From an uncultured Microbacterium sp. (GTDB lineage: Bacteria; Actinomycetota; Actinomycetes; Actinomycetales; Microbacteriaceae), in contig CALANM010000082.1 in the NCBI GenBank assembly GCA_937926065.1, forward strand, positions 1-5,205: a stretch of 5,205 nucleotides of DNA, read 5' to 3'. Position 1 is the first letter of the stretch; every line of letters begins with the position of its first letter. The notes beneath the pieces were generated by a model that had not been told where the DNA came from, made no database searches, and was given only the letters and a program-made list of their open reading frames with translations. Shown here piece after piece: positions 1 to 5,054 of this stretch. A program made the translations under genes and the position numbers.

Positions 1-635
1 TACTTCTCGCTCTTGTCGAAGTCCTTGATCGTGATGAGGCCCGCGAGCTTGCCGTCGTCGTCGATGAGCGGCAGCTTCTCGACGCGGTGCTGTGCGAACA
101 GTGCGATGACCTCGTTGGCGCCGATGCCGACGCGCCCGGTCACGAGACCCTCGCTCGTCATGACGTCGCGCACCTTGGTCGTCTGGCGCTCGAAGCCCGA
201 CACGAACCGCATGTCGCGGTTGGTGATGATGCCGACCAGACGGCCCTCCTCGTCGACGACGGGGAGTCCGGAGATGCGGTACTGGGCGCACAGCGAGTCG
301 ACCTCTTCGATCGTCGCGTCGGGCGTCGTCGTGATCGGGTCGGTGATCATGCCCGACTCGCTGCGCTTGACGCGGTCGACCATCGCCGCCTGCTCCTCGA
401 TGGAGGCGTTGCGGTGCAGGATGCCGAGCCCGCCCTCCCGCGCGATCGCGATCGCCAGGCGCGCCTCGGTGACGGTGTCCATCGCCGCCGACAGCAGCGG
501 AGTCGCCACCGTGATGCGGCGCGTCACGCGCGACGAGGTGTCGGCCTCAGAAGGGATGACGTCGGTGTGCCCTGGCAGCAGCAGGATGTCGTCATACGTC
601 AATCCGACGAAACCGAACGGGTCGTTTTGCACCAT
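1..635 (-). CDS. guaB: IMP dehydrogenase, N-terminal part (cut by window edge)
   Basis: IMP dehydrogenase oxidises IMP to XMP with NAD+, the first committed step of guanine nucleotide synthesis, in the cytoplasm. The window holds the first 211 residues of a protein usually about 500 long. Seen in the translation: the family N-terminus (FGLTYDD-like, here FVGLTYDDILLLPGHTD at 9-25), the first barrel strands with the PLLSAAMDTVTE motif at 46-57 and GGLGILHRN at 68-76. Two CBS domains follow, at about 94-148 (ISGLPVVDEEGRLVGIITNRD) and 153-208 (VEKLPLIDDDGKLAGLITIKDF). In this family the CBS pair is a regulatory module that binds purine nucleotides. The catalytic cysteine loop and the C-terminal flap lie outside the window. 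The ATG at 633-635 is chosen because AGGAG lies 6 bases upstream and the reading starts exactly at the family N-terminus. The frame is intact. It is divergent from the liv operon and has no evident functional link to it. Confidence 0.97.
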   Translation of the reverse strand, partial: MVQNDPFGFVGLTYDDILLLPGHTDVIPSEADTSSRVTRRITVATPLLSAAMDTVTEARLAIAIAREGGLGILHRNASIEEQAAMVDRVKRSESGMITDPITTTPDATIEEVDSLCAQYRISGLPVVDEEGRLVGIITNRDMRFVSGFERQTTKVRDVMTSEGLVTGRVGIGANEVIALFAQHRVEKLPLIDDDGKLAGLITIKDFDKSEK

Positions 636-641
636 GTGGCT

Positions 642-646
642 CTCCT
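642..646 (-). promoter_or_regulatory. Ribosome binding site of guaB
   Basis: On the minus strand AGGAG lies 6 bases before the ATG at 633-635. This is good complementarity and spacing, and it supports the chosen guaB start. Confidence 0.8.
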
Positions 647-665
647 GCGTCTTACGGGCTCCTTG

Positions 666-693
666 ATTCTAATTCGTCGGGGTACGGTTTCAT
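666..693 (-). promoter_or_regulatory. Candidate sigma-70-type promoter of guaB
   Basis: Read on the minus strand, a -10-like TAGAAT (666-671; 5 of 6 to TATAAT) is preceded, with a 16-base spacer, by ATGAAA (688-693; 4 of 6 to TTGACA). Transcription would begin near 659-660 and give a leader of only about 25 bases before the guaB ATG, which leaves no room for a riboswitch. This rests on consensus matching alone. The distal end of the -35 element touches the large imperfect palindrome at 693-722, so a protein bound there could affect this promoter. Confidence 0.5.
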
Positions 694-722
694 TCCGGCT
701 TCGGATCGATCCGTAGGCGAAA
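693..722. promoter_or_regulatory. 30-bp imperfect palindrome, possible operator
   Basis: The centre is a perfect 12-bp palindrome, CGGATCGATCCG, at 702-713. Extending outward from the centre (between 707 and 708), 12 of 15 position pairs are complementary; mismatches fall at 701/714, 698/717 and 695/720. It lies between the divergent genes and abuts the proposed -35 of guaB. Size and symmetry fit the site of a dimeric repressor or activator, but no regulator gene is present in the window and I do not recognise the motif. If livH transcription starts upstream of it, it could instead fold in the leader RNA. Confidence 0.45.
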
Positions 723-749
723 CAACGCCGACACATTACGCTCGTACCG

Positions 750-763
750 TCGTTCATCAACGA
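750..763. repeat. Short inverted repeat in the livH leader
   Basis: TCGTT (750-754) and AACGA (759-763) are perfect reverse complements separated by CATC, giving a 5-bp stem with a 4-base loop if transcribed. Short enough to be chance, but it lies one base before a second dyad at 765-778. Confidence 0.3.
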
Positions 764-764
764 A

Positions 765-778
765 GATGCGACCGCATC
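765..778. repeat. GATGCG-AC-CGCATC inverted repeat in the livH leader
   Basis: Perfect 6-bp arms (765-770 and 773-778) flank a 2-base centre. The centre is too short for an RNA hairpin without opening inner pairs, so a protein-binding dyad is the more natural reading. It lies 32-45 bases before the livH start and includes the ATG of the small ORF at 766-813. No known operator is recognised. Confidence 0.35.
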
Positions 779-813
779 ACCCGACAGGTGCGCTGGACTG
801 GAGGAACCTTTGA
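766..813 (+). CDS. Possible 15-residue leader ORF overlapping the livH start
   Basis: An ATG at 766 opens a 15-codon frame (MRPHHPTGALDWRNL) whose TGA stop at 811-813 overlaps the livH TTG start at 810-812 as TTGA, the same geometry as the GTGA junctions farther down the operon. It contains the livH ribosome binding site. Against it: there is no convincing Shine-Dalgarno sequence (only GAAG directly against the ATG), it is very short, and it is not rich in Leu, Ile or Val codons (two Leu), so a classical attenuation peptide for branched-chain amino acids is not indicated. Listed as a weak candidate only. Confidence 0.2.
   Translation: MRPHHPTGALDWRNL
800..805 (+). promoter_or_regulatory. Ribosome binding site fixing the livH TTG start
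   Basis: GGAGGA ends 4 bases before TTG at 810-812 (5 bases counting from GGAGG). No ATG or GTG is available in this frame near the site, and the TTG start preserves the signal-peptide-like N-terminus, so this site decides the start. Confidence 0.75.
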
Positions 814-2168
814 GTCCCACGACCATCACCGCACGCCGACCCCTCAGGTGGGCTGTGCTGATCCTGGGGGCCGTGCTCGCTGCGGTGCTGCTGATCCTCA
901 GCAGTCCTGGCGCCGCGCATGCCGCTGCTCCCGAGACCCCCGGCGGAGATCAGGAGAAGACCGACTTCTACTTCGGCGGCGTGATCACCTTCGACGACGA
1001 GCCCGTGCCCGATGTCACGATGTCGATCTCCGGCGGCGGCTTCGAGGGATCGACGATCACGGACGCCGAAGGCCGCTGGCGCCTGTACGTGCCGGCGAAG
1101 GAGACCTACACGCTCGTCATCGACGAGAACACCCTGCCCGAGGGCGTCATCGTCGACCCTGCGCAGCTGCCGGAAGACCTCCAGCCCGTGTCGGGTACGA
1201 CGGGGTCGTTCGAGGTGGAGTTCGGCCTGACGAAGACGAAGATCGTCAACCTGTTCCTCGGCGAGGGCCAGCGCGTGACGCAGTCGTTCGTCGATCAGCT
1301 GATGATCCGCCTCGTGAACGGCCTCAACTTCGGGCTCCTGCTGGCGCTGGCCGCGATGGGAGCGGCGCTCATCTTCGGCACGACGGGCCTGTCGAACTTC
1401 TCGCACGGCGAGATGGTGACGTGGGGCGCCCTGGTAACGATGATCGCCACGAGCACGTTCGGCCTCCCGCTGTGGCTCGCGATCATCATCGCGATCGCGC
1501 TGGGCGCGGGGCTGGGCCTCGGACTCGACGCGGGCGTGTGGCGCCCGCTGCGGCGCAGGGGCCTGGGCATCGTCCAGGTCATGATCGTGAGCATCGGCCT
1601 CTCGCTGGCGCTGCGCTACACCTTCCAGTTCGTCGTCGGCGGCTCCACGTCGCAGCTTCCCGGCGCGAGCCCCGAGCCCATCCAGTTCGGACCGATCTCG
1701 CTGTCGTACATCGACCTCGTCAGCATGGGCGTCAGCGTCGTCGTGATCCTGGCCGTCGCCTTCTTCCTCCTGCGCACTCGCATCGGAAAGGCGACGCGCG
1801 CGATCTCCGACAACCCGCAGCTCGCATCGGCATCCGGCATCAACGTCGACCGTGTCATCCGCATCGTGTGGGTGCTGGCGGCCACGCTCGCCGCCGTGTC
1901 CGGCATCCTGTGGGCCTACTTCCGTCCCGGCGTGCGGTGGGACATGGGCACCCAGATGCTGCTGCTCATCTTCGCCGCCATCACGCTCGGCGGCCTCGGC
2001 ACCGCGTTCGGAGCGCTCCTGGGCGCGCTGATCGTCGGAATCGTCGTCGAGACGTCGACGCTCTGGATCCCGTCGGACCTCAAGTACGCGGGCGCACTGG
2101 TGGTTCTGATCCTGATCCTGCTCGTGCGACCTCAAGGTCTGCTCGGTCGTAAAGAAAGGCTGGGGTGA
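810..2168 (+). CDS. livH: Branched-chain amino acid ABC transporter permease LivH with extracellular N-terminal domain
   Basis: One of the two membrane subunits of a LivHMGF-type importer for branched-chain or other hydrophobic amino acids. At 452 residues it is about 150 longer than a typical LivH. Residues 1-40 look like a signal peptide: RR at 9-10, a hydrophobic run at about 14-30, then an AHA-A site near 38. Residues 51-153 resemble a CarboxypepD_reg/SdrD-B-type beta-sandwich, with a FGGVITFDDEPVPDVTMSI start, TDAEGRWRLYVP at 84-95, YTLVIDENTLPEGV and EVEFGL at 135-140. The permease core begins near 158, with GLNFGLLLALAAMGAALIFG (171-190), LSNFSHGEMVTWGA (194-207) and a cytoplasmic EAA-like loop RIGKATRAISDNPQLASASG (324-343). 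It ends with the family VRPQGLLGRKE at 439-449. I estimate eight membrane segments in the core. The core and family are firm; the extra domain's fold is my reading and its function is unknown. It is first in a four-gene operon and overlaps livM by GTGA. A urea permease (UrtB) can also be long, but the ATPase partners are Liv-like. Confidence 0.93.
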   Translation: MSPTTITARRPLRWAVLILGAVLAAVLLILSSPGAAHAAAPETPGGDQEKTDFYFGGVITFDDEPVPDVTMSISGGGFEGSTITDAEGRWRLYVPAKETYTLVIDENTLPEGVIVDPAQLPEDLQPVSGTTGSFEVEFGLTKTKIVNLFLGEGQRVTQSFVDQLMIRLVNGLNFGLLLALAAMGAALIFGTTGLSNFSHGEMVTWGALVTMIATSTFGLPLWLAIIIAIALGAGLGLGLDAGVWRPLRRRGLGIVQVMIVSIGLSLALRYTFQFVVGGSTSQLPGASPEPIQFGPISLSYIDLVSMGVSVVVILAVAFFLLRTRIGKATRAISDNPQLASASGINVDRVIRIVWVLAATLAAVSGILWAYFRPGVRWDMGTQMLLLIFAAITLGGLGTAFGALLGALIVGIVVETSTLWIPSDLKYAGALVVLILILLVRPQGLLGRKERLG

Positions 2169-3163
2169 TCGCCATGGATTGGGGTGCAATCTTCAACAAC
2201 ACGCTCAGCTACCTGCTGAGCCCCGTCACGATCGCCTACGCGCTGGCGGCCACCGGTCTCGCCGTGCACTTCGGCTACGCCGGCCTGCTCAACTTCGGCA
2301 TGGCAGGCTTCATGGCCCTCGGCGGCTACGGCTACGCGATCTCGATCCTCACCTTCGGGCTCCCCTGGTACCTGGCGATGCTCGTCGGCCTGCTGCTGGC
2401 GGTCGTGTTCGCCGTCGTCCTCGGCGTCCCGACCCTGCGGCTGCGCGCGGACTACCTCGCCATCGTGACCATCGCGGCCGCGGAGATCGTCCGCCTCCTG
2501 TTCACGACGCAGGTGTTCGACGAGTGGACGAACTCCGCCGACGGACTCGGCAACTACAACGGCAGCTTCCAGTCGGCCAACCCGTTCCCGCCGCTCCCCG
2601 CCGGCGACCGCTACGGATTCGGACCCTGGCAGTACTCGCCGCAGCAGCTGTGGATCATCGTGTTCGGCCTCATCGTGCTGGCGCTGTCGATCTTCGTCGT
2701 CTGGTCGCTCATGCGCAGCCCGTGGGGACGGGTGCTCAAAGGCATCCGTGAAGACGAAGACGCGGTCCGCTCACTCGGCAAGAACGTGTTCGCATACAAG
2801 ATGCAGGCGCTCATCGTCGGCGGTGTCATCGGAGCGCTCGGCGGCATCGTCTACGTGCTGCCGTCGGCGGTGATCCCGTCGAGCTACACGACCGCGCTGA
2901 CCTTCTTCCTGTGGACGATCCTGCTGCTCGGCGGCGCGTCGACGATCTTCGGACCGTCGCTGGGCGCCGTCATCTTCTGGATGGTGATCGCTCTCCTCGG
3001 CAACCTGCTCCCCCAGATGGCGCAGGCCGGCTGGCTGCCGATCACCGCGATCCAGGCGGGCACGCTCCGCTACATCCTCGTGGGCGTGGCGCTCATGCTC
3101 CTCGTGATCTTCAGGCCGCAGGGCATCCTCGGCGACAAGAGGGAGATGACCTTTGTCAAGTGA
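2165..3163 (+). CDS. livM: Branched-chain amino acid ABC transporter permease LivM
   Basis: The second membrane subunit, expected to pair with LivH to form the translocation path in the cytoplasmic membrane. At 332 residues it has normal family length. Seen: an N-terminal hydrophobic segment, GLAVHFGYAGLLNFGMAGFM (31-50, the LivM counterpart of the LivH NFAHG region), LRLRADYLAIVTIAAAEIVR (91-110) and a Gly/Asn/Pro-rich loop of about 40 residues (118-158). Then come the cytoplasmic EAA-like loop SPWGRVLKGIREDEDAVRSLG (185-205), which should contact the ATPases, and the family ending FRPQGILGDKRE (316-327). About eight or nine membrane segments are apparent. The GTG at 2165 overlaps the livH stop as GTGA and has AAAGG 5 bases upstream; an ATG three codons later (2174) is a possible alternative and would remove only three residues. 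There is no extra domain, unlike LivH. It overlaps livG by 11 bases. Confidence 0.95.
   Translation: MIAMDWGAIFNNTLSYLLSPVTIAYALAATGLAVHFGYAGLLNFGMAGFMALGGYGYAISILTFGLPWYLAMLVGLLLAVVFAVVLGVPTLRLRADYLAIVTIAAAEIVRLLFTTQVFDEWTNSADGLGNYNGSFQSANPFPPLPAGDRYGFGPWQYSPQQLWIIVFGLIVLALSIFVVWSLMRSPWGRVLKGIREDEDAVRSLGKNVFAYKMQALIVGGVIGALGGIVYVLPSAVIPSSYTTALTFFLWTILLLGGASTIFGPSLGAVIFWMVIALLGNLLPQMAQAGWLPITAIQAGTLRYILVGVALMLLVIFRPQGILGDKREMTFVK
3140..3145 (+). promoter_or_regulatory. Ribosome binding site fixing the livG TTG start
   Basis: AGGGAG, inside the end of livM, lies 7 bases before TTG at 3153-3155. The nearest in-frame ATG for livG is codon 46 (3288), just before the conserved ATPase core, and I see no comparable site there. 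This favours the long form of LivG with its N-terminal extension. Confidence 0.6.
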
Positions 3164-4160
3164 TGAGTTCCCCGGCACCGGCGCGGCCGAGCCCGCTCCC
3201 GTGACCGGCAGCATTCGCCGGCCCAAGACGACCGGCCTGGCCAAGGGCGACCCCGTCCCGGGCATCGCGAAGGTCGACCCGATCATGGTGATCGACGGCG
3301 TCACACGACAGTTCGGCGGCCTGACCGCGGTCGACGTCGAGCACCTCGAGATCCCGCGCAACGCGATCACGGCCCTCATCGGCCCGAACGGCGCCGGCAA
3401 GACGACGCTGTTCAACCTGCTGTGCGGCTTCGACAAGCCCAACTCGGGGTCGTGGTCGTACGACGGGAAGAGCCTCGCCGGCATCCCTGCCTTCAAGGTG
3501 GCCCGGATGGGTCAGGTGCGCACCTTCCAGCTCACCAAGGCGCTCTCCCTGTTGACGGTGCTCGAGAACATGAAGCTCGGAGCGCCCCGTCAGCGCGGCG
3601 AGAAGTTCTTGCAGTCGTTCATCCCCGGCTTCTGGCGTGTTCAGGAGAAGGAGAACGAGGAGAAGGCACGAGGCCTGCTCAAGCGCTTCAAGCTGGATGC
3701 CAAGGAGCAGGACTTCGCGGCATCCCTCTCGGGCGGTCAGCGCAAGCTCCTCGAGATGGCGCGCGCCCTCATGAGCGACCCGCAGCTGGTCATGCTCGAC
3801 GAGCCGATGGCGGGTGTGAACCCGGCGCTGACGCAGTCGCTGCTCGACCACATACTGGACCTGAAGGATCTGGGCGTCACGGTGCTGTTCGTCGAGCACG
3901 ACATGCACATGGTGCGCCACATCGCGGACTGGGTCGTCGTGATGGCGGAGGGCAGGGTCGTCGCGGAGGGTCCGCCGGACACCGTCATGCAGGACCAGGC
4001 GGTCATCGACGCCTACCTCGGAAGCCACCAGGACGTCGACCTCGGCGTCGTCACCGGCCGCATCTCGGGAACGCTCGACGAATCGGCCCGTGAGCTGCTC
4101 GACGAGATCAAAGAAGAGGAAGCCGCCTCGATCGCCGACGCGGAGGAGGAGAACAAGTGA
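3153..4160 (+). CDS. livG: Branched-chain amino acid ABC transporter ATP-binding protein LivG, with terminal extensions
   Basis: One of the two cytoplasmic ATPases that drive import through LivH/LivM. The core is complete: VIDGVTRQFGGLTAV (46-60), Walker A GPNGAGKT (77-84), Q-loop Gln in TFQLTK (Q126), signature LSGGQ (192-196), Walker B LVMLDEP (212-218), the D-loop region with GVNP (221-224) and the switch His in FVEHDM (H249). The family ending VIDAYLG is at 284-290. At 335 residues it is about 80 longer than a usual LivG (about 255). It has an N-terminal extension of about 45 residues rich in Pro, Gly and Lys, and a 45-residue acidic tail (291-335) with a probable helix (LDESARELLDEIKEEEA, 308-324). 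Start choice: TTG at 3153 with a good ribosome binding site; starting at Met46 would give a near-normal N-terminus and remains possible. It overlaps livM by 11 bases and livF by GTGA. The role of the tails is unknown. Confidence 0.94.
   Translation: MSSDEFPGTGAAEPAPVTGSIRRPKTTGLAKGDPVPGIAKVDPIMVIDGVTRQFGGLTAVDVEHLEIPRNAITALIGPNGAGKTTLFNLLCGFDKPNSGSWSYDGKSLAGIPAFKVARMGQVRTFQLTKALSLLTVLENMKLGAPRQRGEKFLQSFIPGFWRVQEKENEEKARGLLKRFKLDAKEQDFAASLSGGQRKLLEMARALMSDPQLVMLDEPMAGVNPALTQSLLDHILDLKDLGVTVLFVEHDMHMVRHIADWVVVMAEGRVVAEGPPDTVMQDQAVIDAYLGSHQDVDLGVVTGRISGTLDESARELLDEIKEEEAASIADAEEENK
4142..4151 (+). promoter_or_regulatory. Ribosome binding site of livF within the end of livG
   Basis: The purine run GGAGGAGGAG, inside the Glu-rich end of livG, places GGAG 5 bases before the GTG start at 4157. 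The acidic Glu codons of the LivG tail double as the livF Shine-Dalgarno region, so the two genes are coupled. Confidence 0.75.
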
Positions 4161-4957
4161 CCGGTCCCTCGACGGGCGCCTCAGCCGCGCCCAGCTCAGC
4201 GCCGGGCGGCGCCGCCGCGATCGCCGCCGACGACATCGTCGTGCAGGTGACCGACCTCGTCGCCGGCTACCTGCCCGGCATCAACATCATCAACAACGCC
4301 AGCCTGGTCGCCCGCAAAGGCGAGCTGATCGGCATCATCGGCCCGAACGGCGCCGGCAAGTCGACGCTGCTGAAGTCGATCTTCGGTCTCGTGAAGGTGC
4401 GCAGCGGCGACATCACCGTCAACGGCGAGTCGATCGTCGGGCTCAAGGCCGACAAGCTCGTGCAGCGCGGTGTCGCGTTCGTCCCGCAGACGAACAACGT
4501 GTTCCCGTCGCTGTCGATCGAGGAGAACCTGCAGATGGGGCTCTACCAGAACCCCAAGATCTACGCCGAGCGCCTCGAGTTCGTCACGGGCATCTTCGCC
4601 GAGCTGGGCAAGCGCCTCAAGCAGCGCGCGGGATCGCTGTCGGGCGGTGAGCGTCAGATGGTGGCGATGAGCCGCGCCCTCATGATGGACCCGTCGGTGC
4701 TGCTGCTCGACGAGCCGTCGGCGGGCCTGTCGCCCGTCCGCCAGGACGACGCGTTCCTGCGCGTCTCCGACATCAACAAGGCCGGCGTGACGACCATCAT
4801 GGTCGAGCAGAACGCGCGTCGCTGCCTGCAGATCTGCGACCGCGGCTACGTGCTCGACCAGGGACGCGACGCGTACCACGGCACCGGCCGTGAGCTGCTC
4901 AACGATCCGCAGGTGATCGGTCTGTACCTCGGCACCCTCGGCGCCGAGGACGACTGA
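4157..4957 (+). CDS. livF: Branched-chain amino acid ABC transporter ATP-binding protein LivF
   Basis: The second ATPase of the importer, expected to pair with LivG on the cytoplasmic face. Seen: VVQVTDLVAGYLPG (28-41, the LivF-type GY.. start), Walker A GPNGAGKS (62-69), Q-loop VPQ (Q111), NNVFPSLSIEENLQMGL (113-129), signature LSGGE (161-165), Walker B VLLLDEP (181-187) and SAGLSP (188-193). The switch position reads VEQNA (216-220), with Gln instead of the usual ABC His; this is normal for LivF. The ending RELLNDPQVIGLYLG is at 245-259. The length of 266 is about 30 more than usual, because of an Ala/Ser/Pro/Gly-rich N-terminal stretch (1-26) that is probably disordered. GTG at 4157 is chosen for its overlap with the livG stop and the strong upstream purine run. 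It is the last gene of the operon and is followed by a hairpin at 4997-5033. No binding-protein gene follows. Confidence 0.95.
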   Translation: MTGPSTGASAAPSSAPGGAAAIAADDIVVQVTDLVAGYLPGINIINNASLVARKGELIGIIGPNGAGKSTLLKSIFGLVKVRSGDITVNGESIVGLKADKLVQRGVAFVPQTNNVFPSLSIEENLQMGLYQNPKIYAERLEFVTGIFAELGKRLKQRAGSLSGGERQMVAMSRALMMDPSVLLLDEPSAGLSPVRQDDAFLRVSDINKAGVTTIMVEQNARRCLQICDRGYVLDQGRDAYHGTGRELLNDPQVIGLYLGTLGAEDD

Positions 4958-4996
4958 CGCCGGACGCGAAGCTCCCCCACGAGAAGCCGCGCAAAG

Positions 4997-5033
4997 CCGA
5001 GCCGCCACGCTCCCTCAGGACGTGGCGGCTCGG
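4997..5033. terminator. Hairpin between convergent livF and der, probable bidirectional terminator
   Basis: A perfect 13-bp inverted repeat: CCGAGCCGCCACG (4997-5009) and CGTGGCGGCTCGG (5021-5033), with an 11-base loop. Inside the loop TCC and GGA can add three more pairs if one C bulges. It starts 39 bases after the livF stop and ends 21 bases before the der stop on the opposite strand. No true U-run follows on either strand (TCATTC on plus, CTTTG on minus), which is common for actinobacterial terminators. Because it is symmetric, it can serve both converging genes. Confidence 0.8.
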
Positions 5034-5054
5034 TCATTCGGGCGCGGATGCCGG

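Larger units (their letters stand above)
636..809. other. Divergent intergenic region between guaB and livH
   Basis: This stretch separates the guaB and livH start codons and must contain the promoters of both. It is visibly less GC-rich than the flanking genes. It holds a good guaB promoter candidate (666-693, minus strand), a 30-bp imperfect palindrome (693-722), two short dyads (750-763 and 765-778) and a possible small ORF (766-813). A livH promoter is not clear: TACGCT at 737-742 and TACCGT at 745-750 fit the TAnnnT pattern of an actinobacterial -10, but neither has a recognisable -35 at the right distance. Confidence 0.8.

Noticed and set aside
13..716. Two long plus-strand open frames opposite guaB
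   Set aside because: The minus strand encodes an unmistakable IMP dehydrogenase with CBS domains; the plus frames are low-complexity Ser/Arg or Asp/Arg-rich shadows.
737..750. TACGCT (737-742) or TACCGT (745-750) as the -10 of a livH promoter
   Set aside because: Both fit TAnnnT but no -35-like hexamer lies 16-18 bases upstream of either, so neither was listed as a promoter feature.
777..2189. A 470-codon open frame on the minus strand across livH
   Set aside because: Its translation is dominated by Asp, Arg, His, Glu and Gln without hydrophobic core or motifs, as expected for the antisense of a high-GC gene. The plus-strand frame gives a clear LivH.
3376..3401. A 26-base exact repeat shared by livG (3376-3401) and livF (4335-4360)
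   Set aside because: It encodes the same Walker A motif (IGPNGAGK) in two homologous ATPases under strong codon bias. No need to invoke a DNA-level repeat or recent recombination.
4811..4813. LivF Gln218 in place of the ABC switch histidine as a sign of a dead ATPase
   Set aside because: The VEQN sequence is the usual state in LivF proteins, so it is a family trait and not a defect. All other ATPase motifs are intact.
810..4957. Urea transporter (UrtBCDE) instead of a Liv system
   Set aside because: A long first permease can suggest UrtB, but the extra domain is beta-type. The last ATPase has the LivF switch VEQNA and DRGYVL pattern, and no urtA or urease genes are nearby. The exact substrate remains unproven.
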